Shown: piece by piece, positions 12,027 to 24,617 of the stretch
How positions within the stretch are numbered: the stretch's first letter is position 1
How the letters are laid out: each line of letters opens with the position of its first letter
Assembly (NCBI GenBank): GCA_029931535.1
Contig: JAQPZY010001561.1
Span: 2,257,001-2,321,000, forward strand
Reading direction: 5' to 3'
Source of the DNA: Margaritifera margaritifera
Lineage: Eukaryota > Mollusca > Bivalvia > Unionida > Margaritiferidae
Length of the DNA: 64,000 nucleotides
Translations under genes and position numbers: made by a program
Notes under the pieces: generated by a model
Seen by the model: only the letters and a program-made list of their open reading frames with translations
Databases searched by the model: none
What the model was told of the DNA's origin: nothing

Positions 12027-12399
12027 TGGGTGGTGACGTAGTAGATCATTTGTCATTTGACCTGTTGACTGCAGCCTAAGTGGCGTGAACTGCTTGGTCT
12101 GCATCGTGTGGTCCTAGTTTTCAAGGTATAGACGACGATTTAAAAAAGTAAGAAATATAAATGTGTACACAGAACATGAAAAACCGCACCAATGCAAAAC
12201 TTGAAAAGAATGCTAAGTATAAAAGAAAGATTAAATGAGCTGAGCCTTTCGCTGGGTGACTGTCGAGATGAACAGTTCCCTCAATAAGCAATTACCTGAT
12301 TGGTCAATTACGACGTGCCTCATTTTTTGATAGCAGTACAGGTGCAACCCACCTGGTCTCAAAATCCTGTCTTTAACCGAGGTGTGACGGACGGACGCA
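12023..12399. other. no gene recognised
   Basis: Ends in GACGGACGGACG (about 12388-12399), a motif common at the ends of bivalve transposons. Otherwise nothing seen. Confidence 0.4.
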
Positions 12400-12640
12400 T
12401 GCGTGTATGTATGTATTAGGGTTTAACGGCACGTCAGCACGATACTGGCTAAATGGTGCCGATTAAAAGTAACGTTTAAAAAAATGTAAGCATAACGAAT
12501 TGCAACAAAACATAAATGACTGAATCGACACAAGGACGGACAAAGGCAAGACAGTATGTCCCTATTACATTCGTAGTGGGACATACAAAAGAGGGCCAGG
12601 AAGAAACGCTTGAACTGCCATATGATTCATATAAATGCTA
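12400..12640 (+). repeat. dispersed 'GTTTAACGGCAC' repeat copy
   Basis: Opens GTATGTATGTATTAGGGTTT then AACGGCACGTCAGCAC and GGCTAAATGGTGCC. It aligns by eye with copies at 13211 and 24618. The 3' limit is uncertain. Confidence 0.55.
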
Positions 12641-12783
12641 AATATACTAAACGGTCAGTGATTATGTATTTTAGATGAAACAAAGCGTAATGCAGTTAGC
12701 GAGCGAAATCATCATACCATCATGGTGGTAGAAGGGAAATGCGACCCTAATCGCTACAGGGCTTATTGCTATGTATGTATGTA

Positions 12784-12787
<4 letters not shown>

Positions 12788-12866
<79 letters not shown>
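12788..12866. repeat. (TA)n microsatellite
   Basis: About 39 uninterrupted TA dinucleotides. Confidence 0.95.
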
Positions 12867-12868
<2 letters not shown>

Positions 12869-13120
12869 ACACAAAAATTTATAACGGCGGAAATTCAAAA
12901 CAGTTTCACAACGTTTCGAGCAAACTAACCTCTTCTTCAGTGGAATAAACAGCTTACATAAACACTACAAAAAAAATCTAAACAAAATTCCGGACTCCTA
13001 CATGTTAAGACTCACTAGGGCGAATTTACAACAAGAAATATAATTATAAAAAGTTGTGTAACAATAATAAAAATAAACGAACGGGTTATTGTGTCTATCA
13101 CATAGAGAACCAACATATGT

Positions 13121-13156
13121 TTATATATATATAGATATGTATATATATATAGATAT

Positions 13157-13210
<54 letters not shown>
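13121..13210. repeat. imperfect (TA)n with AGATAT interruptions
   Basis: TA tract broken by three GATA-type steps, abutting the next dispersed repeat copy. Confidence 0.95.
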
Positions 13211-13213
<3 letters not shown>

Positions 13214-13300
13214 CATGTATTGGGTTTAACGGCACATCAGAACAACCTGGTTATATGGTTCAGATTAAAAGTTAAATTATCCAAAGATAAAGGTAAAGAC
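13211..13300 (+). repeat. dispersed 'GTTTAACGGCAC' repeat copy
   Basis: GTATTGGGTTTAACGGCACA followed by TCAGAACAACCTGGTTATAT and TTCAGATTAAAAGTTAAATT, parallel to 12414 onwards. Confidence 0.55.
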
Positions 13301-14001
13301 GTGTACAAATCTAAAATATCATAAGCCCTTCCAAAGATAAACTAAATATTAAAAGTAAATATTTACTCCAACAAAATAAAATATAAAAGAAAATCTCCTC
13401 AATGTGATCTCCAGTAAAAACGATATGACCAACTGCCTGTCGACAGAAGATGGAGATTACTGACTTTAGCTAGGACTGTAATTTGTAAATGTTAAAACCA
13501 TCTAAAAAAATATGGTTTCATATCCAGGTATGAACCTGGTCTCTGACTATTACTTATACAAGACTTTGTGTTTGATATACATGTGTATTAAAATGTCCCA
13601 GATACTTATCACACATTATTATAGTGGTTACATTTCAAGCTAACAAAAACTCTTTTGTATAAATACAAAAGAGGCTCATTTGCCCGTCTAGCATTTCGGT
13701 ATTTGCTCGCATCAACAATGGATAAGCGTCTGCTATGAAAAAAAATGATAAATGTAGGAAAGGTAAGTGGAGATTTAATTAAATAAATACTGTATTTAAA
13801 GGGACTTGCTTAATTTATGATACTGCAATGTAAACCTTATATATAGACCAAATGAGTTGTATTCTCTTGCGACGTACAATACATATGTGTACTTAAATTA
13901 AGGAAAAACGATTAACTTCAATTTCAACAAAATAAAATCAACACTATTGATGGTCATCAAGTTTCAAGGCCTACCGCAGATTTAGTATACGCTAGTGAAG
14001 T
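13301..14001. other. no gene recognised
   Basis: AT-rich sequence, nothing identifiable. Confidence 0.5.
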
Positions 14002-14259
14002 TTGTCGCTAATTGATACCAATGGTATAACTAACACAGTTAGTCAATACAAGTTACTAAATCGTCGTAAACAACTGTTATTTCTTATCTATGCAAAGCCA
14101 CATTTAGATAATAGCAAACGCATGTTAATGGTATATACACTAGGAGATATGTATATTCCTGGTATGTTCAAAGATTTGCTGTTTCAACCTGACGAATTCG
14201 AGTCCCGTCGAACTCTTTTTCTCAAGGTTGATGAAGCAAATATGTGGAAAAAGCGATAG
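14002..14259 (+). other. unassigned open frame of 85 codons
   Basis: Open frame with protein-like composition, for example MYIPGMFKDLLFQPDEF and RRTLFLKVDEANMWKK, ending at a TAG just before GTAAAT. No ATG opens it; the first codon is TTG. No acceptor is convincing upstream and no family is recognised. It may be a relic of a transposon or a broken exon. Confidence 0.2.
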
Positions 14260-15424
14260 GTAAATTTAAGGCCATTTGGAACTTACCGAGAAAAGTAAGA
14301 AGTGTTATTGGTAAAGTTCCAGGTTTCATGGTGTCATATTAGTATATATACATTCCACGCTGTATTTTAAACGGTAGATCCCTTCTTTAATGTCTAGAAT
14401 ATCAATAGCGAATCCGCAGTGTCGCTTGAATGAAGAACTTTCCAAGTCCTCTCATCCGATGTATTAGCCTTGCATTAATGAATGGTGCCGGGAAAATAAC
14501 AACTCACCATGGAACAAGCTAGATCAGCAGCTATTCGCTCATACACTACATATTTTCCTCGCCAAATCAGTTTCCGCACACTTCAACCCACTTGCACACC
14601 CCTCTCTGATTACTACTGGTAAGCTGGATCTATTTTTAGTATCCTAAATGAGAGATGCCATTCCACCAGTAGCAGGACTTATCACTGACGTCACGTCCGG
14701 AAGGAGGGTTGACGTACTCCTCTCAGGAGGGGGTAACTGATAAGAAAAGTATATTACTTCTTCAAATGATGCAATATATTCTATCAAACTTATGCGCTGT
14801 ATTCAGTGGTCTGCTTTATGCTACAAGTACTACAGCTGACAATGAATACCATATGTGTCGAGGTCGACGATTAACTTGTTATAACATTCTCCATACAGAC
14901 CTCTTCTCCCTGGAGGTACAATTAGTCACCATACTGCAGTAGTTTCACACAAAGTAGCATCTCGCCAAAAATAGGCAACTCGGAACGGTGTGTTTGTGTT
15001 TTCGCGAGCCCTGCCACAAGTGCAACTCAGAAACAGGTTTGAATCACAAGATCTTCGAACAAAAACAGTGTAAACAACTAGACGTGTGCTTAATGAATTA
15101 CATACGCGACCAAAATCTACTTTGACTGTAAAAGGTATACCTTTGCAGGTTGTAGCTAAGAAGTCAAACAAGGTACATGGGTCACGCTTCATGTACTAAA
15201 TCAAAAATTATGTTTTCTGCTTCGTTGGAGCCGGTAAACCAGTCTAGTTATAACACGTCCTCTGTCGCATGATGTTATGTATATATACAGATTTTATCGA
15301 CAAACATCATGTAGATTTTATTTATGTTGCATTTTAAGACATTAGTAATTCGACTGATAGTCCCCATACAGACCAGCGAGAAATTTGGAATTTAGTGAAG
15401 AAACTAACAGTATTACAGATTTGT
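14260..15424. other. no gene recognised
   Basis: Mixed-composition sequence; TGACGTCACGTC near 14689 is a CRE-like motif without other promoter context. Nothing else seen. Confidence 0.5.

Positions 15425-15492
<68 letters not shown>
15425..15492. repeat. (CT)n microsatellite
   Basis: About 34 uninterrupted CT dinucleotides. Confidence 0.95.
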
Positions 15493-15494
<2 letters not shown>

Positions 15495-15622
15495 GTAATG
15501 ACAGCGGTAACACAGCAGGTATGCAGATATAATGTGCATTGCATCATAGCATACCTTCAGGACACGGGTTAAATTAAAGATTCTACCAACAATGGCACGT
15601 CTTCACTTTGTCAATCGAGATC

Positions 15623-15651
15623 GATAATAATAATAATAATAATAATAATAT
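15623..15651. repeat. (AAT)n microsatellite
   Basis: About nine AAT triplets. Confidence 0.95.
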
Positions 15652-17146
15652 TTTCTGAGGATAATACATTTGGTTCTGAATCAATCAACCAATGTTACAT
15701 GTAGTCCTCAATAACAGAATATTAAAACTATACATATGTTCGCCTGAACCATATGGCACACAATAAAATGGGAAGTAAGTGAAATTTTCGTACATTTAAA
15801 TTCAGCATAAATCGTGTCCACAAATAACTGGTATTAACCATCGTTGGAATATCCTACCATTTTTTTTTTTATTTTTTTTTTGCCAGCTAATCATGATACA
15901 ACAGTCACTGCCATAGACTTTCAAACTAGTTGCTGATTGACTGGTCAAACATCTCATACGATTAAAGACGTTTATATCCACAACAGTGTAAATATAAAAC
16001 GAGAATATACTGATTTCTGCTTTCACTAATGAGAGAGAGATCGAGAGAGAGATCTGTGGACTTGATTTGGAGACCCTCTTAAAATTGACGAAGTATTTGG
16101 TTCATTTGCATATCACAGAATATACTTAGTGTTTACTATATAATACATTCTCAAAATATTTGTATGCAATTTTTATGTCCACAAGGACAAACGTGCACAA
16201 AAGTATTGAAGGAATGTATATTAAGCTGCAAGCGCATGAAACATTATTTCTTCGAAAGCTTTTGATCGTCAAAGGAGAAACTTAGAATTTCATTGCGTGT
16301 CTTGTCCTTTCATCCTGTAACAATCAAGTATATCTTGGAAATCTAATTAAGTTTGCATGGCAATAATCCACATAATTGAAAATATCAACATAAAAGATTT
16401 GTAGTTCAGTTTGTTGTTTCTATGAGCAATGAAATCTCCATGTTGGAAAAGAGAAGAGATGGAATAAAGAGTAGAAACACAAATCAATTAACCAATAACA
16501 AATAATTCGTGACGCAAAGCCAGAATGAATGCATGTTATTATTTTCTGTATCTGTAAAGAACATTTTAACATGCAAATAAATGTTTCCGCCTGATTACAT
16601 AAACTTAAGAAGTCATCCATGGAAGGAGTGGTATTGTCTCATGTATGGACATAGAAGTTCTTCATCAGATCTAAAAAAAACCAGGACAAAATCTGACAAT
16701 TGTGAAAAATCTCACAGTCATCTGTTGAACTGCGTGAATCTTTATTTCTTTATTATTATAACATTTATGACGAATTTATAACAGTCTTTGCTTGGTATGC
16801 AGACTGTTATGAAATATTGATGTAAATGATGGGGTGGATAGACAAAATAGTAACTTGTTATGGACAACAGCCATTTTTTGCAATAACTAAATAACATTCA
16901 TGGAAACGAAACAGGTGATCTGCATCATTAAATGAAAGTAAATAAATGTGTGTTGCATGTTAAATGATTTTACCTCATTTACTAATGGGCATCCAAATTA
17001 AGTTGTCTGAGTACACGCATTTACGCATATCACCACAGCTTAGATAAACTCTTGTTAACTTGGCCGCAACACAAAAAAGATATGTAGTTTTACAAATGTG
17101 TTAAACTGTTTTTTCATCTGATGTCATTCAAATATGTAAATAGTTC
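15652..17146. other. no gene recognised
   Basis: AT-rich sequence. Frames at 15802-16026, 16420-16620 and 16581-16781 show no domain or exon signals. Confidence 0.5.
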
Positions 17147-17159
17147 GGGGGGGGGGGGG
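17147..17159. repeat. poly-G run
   Basis: Thirteen consecutive G, unusual in this AT-rich context. Confidence 0.9.
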
Positions 17160-17277
17160 TCTCTCTGATTTTGTATTTTATGTTTGTTTGTAAGTTGTTT
17201 CTTCCTCTGACGAATAGATTGATTAGCTCGAAGCCTTGGGAAACAGTATCGTAACTGAGTCGTCACCAATGTTTGTG

Positions 17278-17279
<2 letters not shown>

Positions 17280-17321
<42 letters not shown>
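17280..17321. repeat. (TA)n microsatellite
   Basis: About 20 uninterrupted TA dinucleotides. Confidence 0.95.
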
Positions 17322-17323
<2 letters not shown>

Positions 17324-17459
17324 ATCGTGGAAACGTCCCTTCCAGCAATATAACTTCTTCGTAGAAAAATGACGTGACAGCAAGAAATTTGTCATATTAT
17401 TAAATGGTTTTATTTCTGATATCTGCACATTAATAGACTTTAAAATAAAATAAATTACA

Positions 17460-17460
<1 letters not shown>

Positions 17461-17519
<59 letters not shown>
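17461..17519. repeat. (GT)n(GA)n microsatellite
   Basis: Short GT tract, then about 25 GA dinucleotides. Confidence 0.95.
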
Positions 17520-17520
<1 letters not shown>

Positions 17521-17573
17521 ATAACAAGTGTAGGTTATTATGATTATTATGATTTGGTTGAGAAATATCCAGT

Positions 17574-17790
17574 GCTGTGTACATAAAGTGAATATCACGA
17601 GTGTACATATGCTGAATATCACTAGTGTACACAGATTAAACATCACTTGTCTACACAAAGTGTCACTAGTGGACACTGACTGAATATCATTTGTCTACAC
17701 ATACTGAATATCACTAGTGTACACAGACTGAATATCACTTGTCTACACAGACTAAATATCACTTGTGTACACAAACTGAATATCACTAGA
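17574..17790. repeat. 24-bp minisatellite, about 9 copies
   Basis: Unit GAATATCACTTGTCTACACA + GACT with substitutions. It contains the partly palindromic ACTAGTGTACAC in many copies. Confidence 0.85.
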
Positions 17791-18400
17791 TCTCTATATA
17801 ATATTTTTGGGCACGATAATCCCACTTATAGGCTGACCAAAACGGACCAAGATGTTGTACATTTGTCCAAATTTCAAGAAAGCCTACTCTTTTTCAAAGA
17901 ATTGAATGATGTTATTATTTGGTATTATTCCATATTTATTAAGACAACCAGTCCTTTGTTTCCTTCAGATTTGTAAAGATATACCATAGAAAGGCCAATT
18001 CAAATCCTCAGCTTTCAGTTACAACAAATTTTTAAAAAAATTCATAAATGCAAGAAAAGCAAACACTTTTAAATCACCGCTTTATGTAAATGACGAAATA
18101 TCTGCATTACACGATATTTGTACTTGCCTAAGCACAAAAGTTAAATTACATAGAGATTGTTTACATTCAAAAAAGCAACCGGAAACTGACTTCCAATATG
18201 TCTTAAGTCAAATTCAACCAACTGGACCGATAAGATAAGAACATGAATCCAATGCAAATTGTACCAATTGTCACTGATTTTCAAAATGTGTATCATATGA
18301 ATTTGACTATATGTAATGTGCATATATTTACACATTAGTTTATATCAGCGTGTAAAACTAATGTGCCTTAAAAGTAACACCCGACCTTGAGTGAGAATTA
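17791..18400. other. no gene recognised
   Basis: Nothing identifiable between two minisatellites. Confidence 0.5.
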
Positions 18401-19561
18401 GGTACACCTGTCAGTCTGTCCCATCTCATTAGCGGGGGGTATTTCAGGTACACGTATCAGTCTGTCCCATCGTATAAGCGGGGAATATTTCAGATACACG
18501 TATCAGTCTGTAACATGATATAAGCGAGTGTTATTTCAGGTACACGTATCAGTCTGTCACATGATATAAGCGAGTGTTATTTCAGATACACGTATCAGTC
18601 TGTCCCATCTTATAAGCGAGTGTTATTTCAGATATACGTATCAGTCTGTCCCATCTTATAAGCGAGTGTTATTTCAGATACACGTATCAGTCTGTCCCAT
18701 CTTATAAACGAGCGATATTTCAGATACACGTATAACTATGTCCCATCTTATAAGCTGTGGATATTTCAGATACACGTATTAGTCTGTCACATGATATAAG
18801 CGAGTGTTATTTCAGGTACACGTATCAGTCTGTCACATGATATAAGCGAGTGTTATTTCAGATACAGGTATCAGTCTGTCCCATCTTGTAAGCGGGGAAT
18901 ATTTCAGATACAGGTATCAGTCTGTCCCATCTTATAAGCTGAGGATATTTCAGATACAAGTATTAGTCTGTCCCATCTTATAAGCTGTGGATATTTCAGA
19001 TACACGTATCAGTCTGCCCCATCGTAAAAGCGGGGAATATTTCAGATACACATATCAGTCTGTCACATGATATAAGCGAGTGTTATTTCAGATACACGTA
19101 TCAGTCTGTCCCATCTTATAAACGAGCGATATTTCAGATACACGTATAACTATGTCCCATCTTATAAGCTGTGGATATTTCAGATACACGTATCAGTCTG
19201 TCACATGATATAAGCGAGTGTTATTTCAGGTACACGTATCAGTCTGTCACATGATATAAGCGAGTGTTATTTCAGATACACGTATCAGTCTGTCACATGA
19301 TATAAGCGAGTGTTATTTCAGGTACACGTATCAGTCTGTCCCATCTTATAAGCTGTGGATATTTCAGATACACGTATAACTATGTCCCATCTTATAAGCT
19401 GTGGATATTTCAGATACACGTATTAGTATGTCCCATCTTATAAGCTGTGGATATTTCAGATACAAGTATTAGTCTGTCCCATCTTATAAGCTGTGGATAT
19501 TTCAGATACACGTATTAGTCTGTCCCATCTTATAAGCTGTGGATATTTCAGATACAAGTAT
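18401..19561. repeat. 46-bp minisatellite array, about 25 copies, with 414-bp higher-order repeat
   Basis: The unit starts ACACGTATCAGTCTGTCCCA and ends GTGTTATTTCAGAT; 46 bases. The junction GATACACGTATC is an inverted repeat (arms of 5, spacer of 2). Rare variants recur together: the AAACGAGCG variant at 18706 and 19120 is 414 bases apart, exactly nine units, so a block of nine was duplicated. The right end is dominated by the TATAAGCTGTGGATATTTC variant, consistent with local homogenisation. Confidence 0.95.
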
Positions 19562-20600
19562 TTTAATGAGGATCTATCGTTTCAACCTGCCGCGAAATGA
19601 ATATTTTTAAAGCCTAACAGAACTCCTGTAGCCCCGCCCCAGAGTCTCCATACTTTCAAATGTTAGCACAGTTTACTCCCATATGGCTATTACTGGTCTA
19701 TGATTTATGTTTCTAGCGTAAACGGTGTAGGAGGAGTTCAAGCACATTACTATGTACGGACGTACGAACTATGTCACAATATCCATACGTATTATAATTT
19801 AATCTCCAAAAGCCAATTGCTGAAGGACATCTGAGATCTGTGTTTAGTTTGCAGTGCCTTGAAAACGTATACAAGTTTCAACATCTTTCCTGTAGTTGTC
19901 CCTCTGGATACAAAAAAAAAATACAAACTTGTACTGTCTTACATGTACAGTTTATCTGGTGCAGTGTGTACATGGATTTAATGATGGCAGACAAAGAAAC
20001 GGAGAAAGAAAAAAAAAGCAGCCAATTATATGGTCCAAAGCAAGTCATGTGATTTACTGTTCTACAGATCGAGCCATGAGTTCCTAATGAATAAAGGAGT
20101 TTAAGCTGCACGTATAAAACCTAGATTCCAACGGATGATCACAGATGTAAGACTTAGCCTGGGAAAAAAGCCGCTTGCCTGTCGAATTTTCTCAGGTGGG
20201 ATGAAGCTACAAATTCGATATGCAACCCTGTAGAGCTTCCCGATAAATATCTATAGTTCTGACATAAAACACATGCCCTATGTCGGCATATCTCTTTATT
20301 ACATCCATTTACCGCAATTTCATTTAAATGTCATTACACAGCTTAATGCCATCATTACAGCAATTTAACGTTTTATACTTACAAGGATTCACGCTATTGA
20401 ACAAATTCTTTTTTAAATCAAAGAAGCAGATTTTAACGTAGTTTTCTTTACTTTATTTGAAGGCTACTGACGTTCATTTTGATTTTTTTTATCTTTTTAT
20501 TGTAACAGGTACATCATGCCAAGAAATTCATTTCGGTACAGTAGCTTTTAGCCACGATGTCGTAGCCTCAATAAGTTAAGGCTATGAAATTGATCCCATA
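19562..20600. other. no gene recognised
   Basis: Mixed sequence with a few frames of 60-77 codons but no domain, start context or exon signals. Confidence 0.5.
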
Positions 20601-21250
20601 GGTGGCGCTCTCCAGTTTCGTACTTTGCATAGGGTTAGAAATTTAAAGAAAAAGAATTAGCCAGGGTTTCCTCACTGGCTGTCCTGGCTATTTAAAAAGA
20701 CCTTGTATATCTTAGGTATTGTTAAAAGAACTTTGAATTCCCTTTATTTTGGTGTATGATTGATGGGTGAAATTTGGGTTATAGAGTATACAGCTTGGTC
20801 TTACTTAAGATGTGCACCTCTCAAAAAACTGCTAGCTCCGCTTGGTCATTTTCACTTCCTGGACTTCAAAGGTAAATAAAAAAAAAAAGAGCCGATAACT
20901 TTTTTTACTTTTTGGATATTTTTTAATTCATTCATAGTACTTTCAGAGGCTGGTATTGTCTGCTCTGGCAAAGTTCTTTTCTCTATTTTAATAACTGCTG
21001 AAAATAGTGCACTTTTGACTAATTCAGGCTGATTTATCGAGTACTTTGGAGCGGCCATTTTGTCCGCTGTGTGCTTAGATCATGTCCAGTTTCCACAAGT
21101 ACAATATGTAAAGAAATTTCAGCCACAGTACATGAAAGTAACATAGAGGTATGCCAACATTCTCTCCATTGTGCATGTTGCAAATGCAAAATACTTCATC
21201 TTACACCTGTCACTCACTCAGAAGCATGTATTATCTGTAGAGCGCCCCCA
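20601..21250. mobile_element. 650-bp element with short inverted ends, copy 1
   Basis: Begins GGTGGCGCTCTCC and ends TAGAGCGCCCCCA, so the tips GGTGGCGCTCT and GGGGGCGCTCT are inverted repeats with one change. ATA flanks it on both sides (20598-20600 and 21250-21252; the right one overlaps the last base). A nearly identical copy lies at 21993-22647: three substitutions and three homopolymer length changes by eye. The minus strand carries an ATG in good context (AAAATGGCC at 21058) opening MAAPKYSINQPELVKSALFS, kept in both copies for about 54 codons until A/T homopolymers. No transposase is present, so this is a non-autonomous DNA element or a captured gene fragment. Confidence 0.7.
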
Positions 21251-21992
21251 TATAGACAACATATGCATTATTATTATATGATTTAATTTTGGTTGTATAG
21301 CTGAAACATTTAAGCCGCAAGCATCTAAACAGTCCTTTTGAATAATTCTCATGTATTTTCCCACAGAACAGTATTCATTTGTAGCAAAGTCCCACACAAG
21401 CCCAGCCCCCCCCACCCCCCCCCCCCCCCCCCCCATGATGAAAAGTGGGCTATTTTAAAACTACACCTTGCATTTTCTCAACAATAGCAACCAATGTTTT
21501 GGTAAAAGACAGGAACATGAAACTTGCCACAATTATTCATGAGATGTCACTAATAAAATTTACAGACTGAACAGGGATGGAAGAGTTCAGGTTCACAGAG
21601 GTCAAAGGTCAAAGGGTACAAAGTTTGCTAATTCTTCTAACACTAGTATCTGGAAGAAAGCGAATCTGCTTTATTATCATTATTTTCCAGAATTTTATTA
21701 CAACCGAATGAAAAGAAACATTTTTGCTATATTTTTCTTAGACTTAATACAACAGTTTTAAATTTAAGTTGACTTTACTCGTATGTTCTAAGACTTTTAA
21801 TTTTCCTATAATTGAGGTCATTGTACACAAAATACTGCCACAAGGCATATTGTGTAAGCAAGAGCAAAATAGGCATAATTAGCTTATTTTTATGCATAAC
21901 ATCAATGTTAATATACCATTTTGTTGAGAAATGCATACATAATTATATGAGAAAGAGAAAAGCAATTGCACAAATTTTCATATTTATTTTAA
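21251..21992. other. spacer between the two 650-bp copies
   Basis: About 740 bases not shared with either copy. It holds a C-rich block (21401-21434, up to 18 consecutive C) and GGTCAAAGGTCAAAGGGTAC at 21599. If the two copies are terminal repeats of one composite element, this is its interior; no coding domain is visible. Confidence 0.4.
21401..21434. repeat. poly-C tract
   Basis: C-rich run with two interruptions early and 18 consecutive C near its end. The opposite strand could form a G-quadruplex. Confidence 0.9.
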
Positions 21993-22647
21993 GGTGGCGC
22001 TCTCCAGTTTCGTACTTTGCATAGGGTTAGAAATTTAAAGAAAAAGAATTAGCCAGGGTTTCCTCACTGGCTGTCCTGGCTATTTAAAAAAGACCTTGTA
22101 TATCTTAGGTATTGTTAAAAGAACTTTGAATTCCCTTTATTTTGGTGTATGATTGATGGGTGAAATTTGGGTTATAGAGTATACAGCTTGGTCTTACTTA
22201 AGATGTGCACCTCTCAAAAAACTGCTAGCTCCGCTTGGTCATTTTCACTTCCTGGACTTCAAAGGTAAATAAAAAAAAAAAAAGAGCCGATAACTTTTTT
22301 TTTACTTTTTGGATATTTTTTAATTCATTCATAGTACTTTCAGAGGCTGGTATTGTCTGCTCTGGCAAAATTCTTTTCCCTATTTTAATAACTGCTGAAA
22401 ATAGTGCACTTTTGACTAATTCAGGCTGATTTATCGAGTACTTTGGAGCGGCCATTTTGTCCGCTGTGTGCTTAGATCATGTCCAGTTTCCACAAGTACA
22501 ATATGTAAAGACATTTCAGCCACAGTACATGAAAGTAACATAGAGGTATGCCAACATTCTCTCCATTGTGCATGTTGCAAATGCAAAATACTTCATCTTA
22601 CACCTGTCACTCACTCAGAAGCATGTATTATCTGTAGAGCGCCCCCA
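21993..22647. mobile_element. 650-bp element with short inverted ends, copy 2
   Basis: Direct repeat of 20601-21250, 655 bases here because three homopolymers are longer. The left flank is TTTTAA rather than ATA, so this copy lacks a clear target duplication of its own, while ATA follows its right end as in copy 1. The minus-strand frame from 22455 differs from copy 1 at two residues (E to G, T to I) before the homopolymers and then runs through FEVQEVKMTKRS to a stop. Confidence 0.7.
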
Positions 22648-23689
22648 TAGTTGTAATGGGGCAGCACAATTACAGTCCAAGTCACCAAACAGTCTGTGTA
22701 TCTTCTTATAAACCATGAGCGTCTGTATGACGTGGAACCTTTTCTGTCTGATTGTCTCGCTCATCCAATCAGATGTTATATTCAAAACGGGTGCCTATTA
22801 CGCTTCGAATGTTTATAGGACACTTAATCGTTTTTGTGTGTATGTGTGTGTTTGTAAGACCTTGCATTTGTTTTTATGTGAAATAAACTAATGAGACTTC
22901 GGTATGCAATAGTATGTATGCATTATTACTAACATGAGCGCAAGTGTTGGAAAAAACACCTGGGTGTGAATTACACCCGGCTGCTCCACTGAGAGATATA
23001 GAATCAAATTAGTACCCCGTCGACGAAGGAAGTAGGGGTACTGATATTAATACTACGTAGCTTTAAATCTGAGTAGCCATTGACCTAATATTAAGTTAAA
23101 TATTTTGCTACTAACTGGGCATCATCGCAAGCCACGGGCGGCAATCCGCTACGCTCCTTTATCATCTGTGGCTGCCTGTAAGGAGATTTCCTAGTTTTTC
23201 ATGAGCATGCATAAACAAACATACGTCATCATCAACACAATGTAACAATCTTCTACATATCAGTAAAAGTACCCGTTTTGACGATCTACACGTGACTTGA
23301 AAGAGAAACTTTTATTGGCACACTCAAACAGTGTGAAAGGTCATGTTGGGTCATAATGGCGAGAAAATCTGACTTGCACTCGCAGTGATAGGTTAAGCAG
23401 GTGTATACATATTCATGAAAAACGAGGGACTCTCCGCGCAGGCACCCACGGGTGATAAAGGAACGTAGTCGCCGATGCCAGTAAGGACGGGGAGATATCT
23501 CTGTGAGTATTTATCTCTGGCGCAAAGTTTATAAACGGCCAAAATATATCTAAAAAAGATCAATAGAGAAATCGAGTTGTTTGCAGTCAATTAAGTTCAG
23601 ATGCCCGTCTTGATGGAGAACCTAAGATGGATTTCTTGGCACATAAAACCAAAAAAAACAAAGGATGTTGGTTGGTTGGTTGGTTGGTT
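22648..23689. other. no gene recognised
   Basis: Unassigned. A (TTGG)n-like stretch at 23668-23692 adjoins the next SINE. Confidence 0.5.
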
Positions 23690-23868
23690 GGTTTTCATTG
23701 TAACTTTCAACACGTTATTGGCTACATGAAGGTGATGAAATAGGAGCAAAGTGCCATTCCCAAGGACACGCATAAGCAACCGACCCAGGCTGGCTTGGGC
23801 GGGTATCGAACCGCTATTATTGGATTACGAATCCGACGCTATATCAAGTGAGCCACCACGGCTCTAAA
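23690..23868 (-). mobile_element. tRNA-derived SINE
   Basis: On the minus strand the head opens AGAGCCGTGGTGGCTCACTT. Box B-like GGTTCGATACCCGC is near 23801-23815, then TGTCCTTGGGAATGGCAC. The 3' side ends at the (TTGG)n stretch. Confidence 0.75.
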
Positions 23869-24617
23869 GAAACAGCAGGAGGATTTTCTGTATTCATTCT
23901 GTCCTTTTTGTCCTTATTCTTATCATTTTATTAGATAAATTGAAGCCAACCCTATAATTTCATATCTTTGGATCACACTGTCACAGTGGCTCATGCTAAC
24001 ATATGAATTGGCACATAATTCGCGATGCTGATTTTTATGCATTGATGAGCTCCAACGGTCAGAGGTCATTCGAAGTAAACAGTATCCATTTAGAAGGAAT
24101 TTTGACTGTTACACATGTAATTATTTGGATTTTAGGTATGCTATGTAAACGGTTTGTCTACTGTAAATTAAGACTGCATAGACTCTTGCATTTTTGTTGT
24201 TCTTGTTGTTGTTGCTGTTGTTGTTTGTTTTACTAATTCTTATGACAAATATGAATGAACACCCCGTTGAGCATATTATGATTCTACCCCGAATGACCTC
24301 TCACCTTACGCAAAGGGACATCACTCGCAGAAAGTGTCAATTGATCTATTGTTTTCATGTATCCAAATCGTATTTTCCGTATCTTCCATGCACTAATTTA
24401 GTGACTTATTATCTGTATTTTACCCCAGCTCAAAATCGACTTTAAGTGTGTACCACGGTAAAGGAATACGACTTTCGCCTGCTACTACCTCTCACAATTT
24501 CTATCTAGCTTTTCAAAGCAAATACCAGAGATACAGACTCACTTCCTCGGGAAGCAGGAGGCAGTCAACCTTTGCAAAGTGCGCGTGACTAATTCAATAT
24601 TTGCCAAATGCAAAGTA
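23869..24617. other. no gene recognised
   Basis: Contains a (TTG)n-like tract at 24195-24230. Frames here reflect that tract. No domain seen. Confidence 0.5.

Noticed and set aside
14926..15192. 88-codon minus-strand frame
   Set aside because: No domain, no consistent exon boundaries and no second line of evidence.
21071..21286. Cysteine-rich plus-strand frame also present at 22468-22650
   Set aside because: It is kept in both copies only because they are nearly identical duplicates; there is no evidence of selection, and it overlaps the inverted tip of the element.
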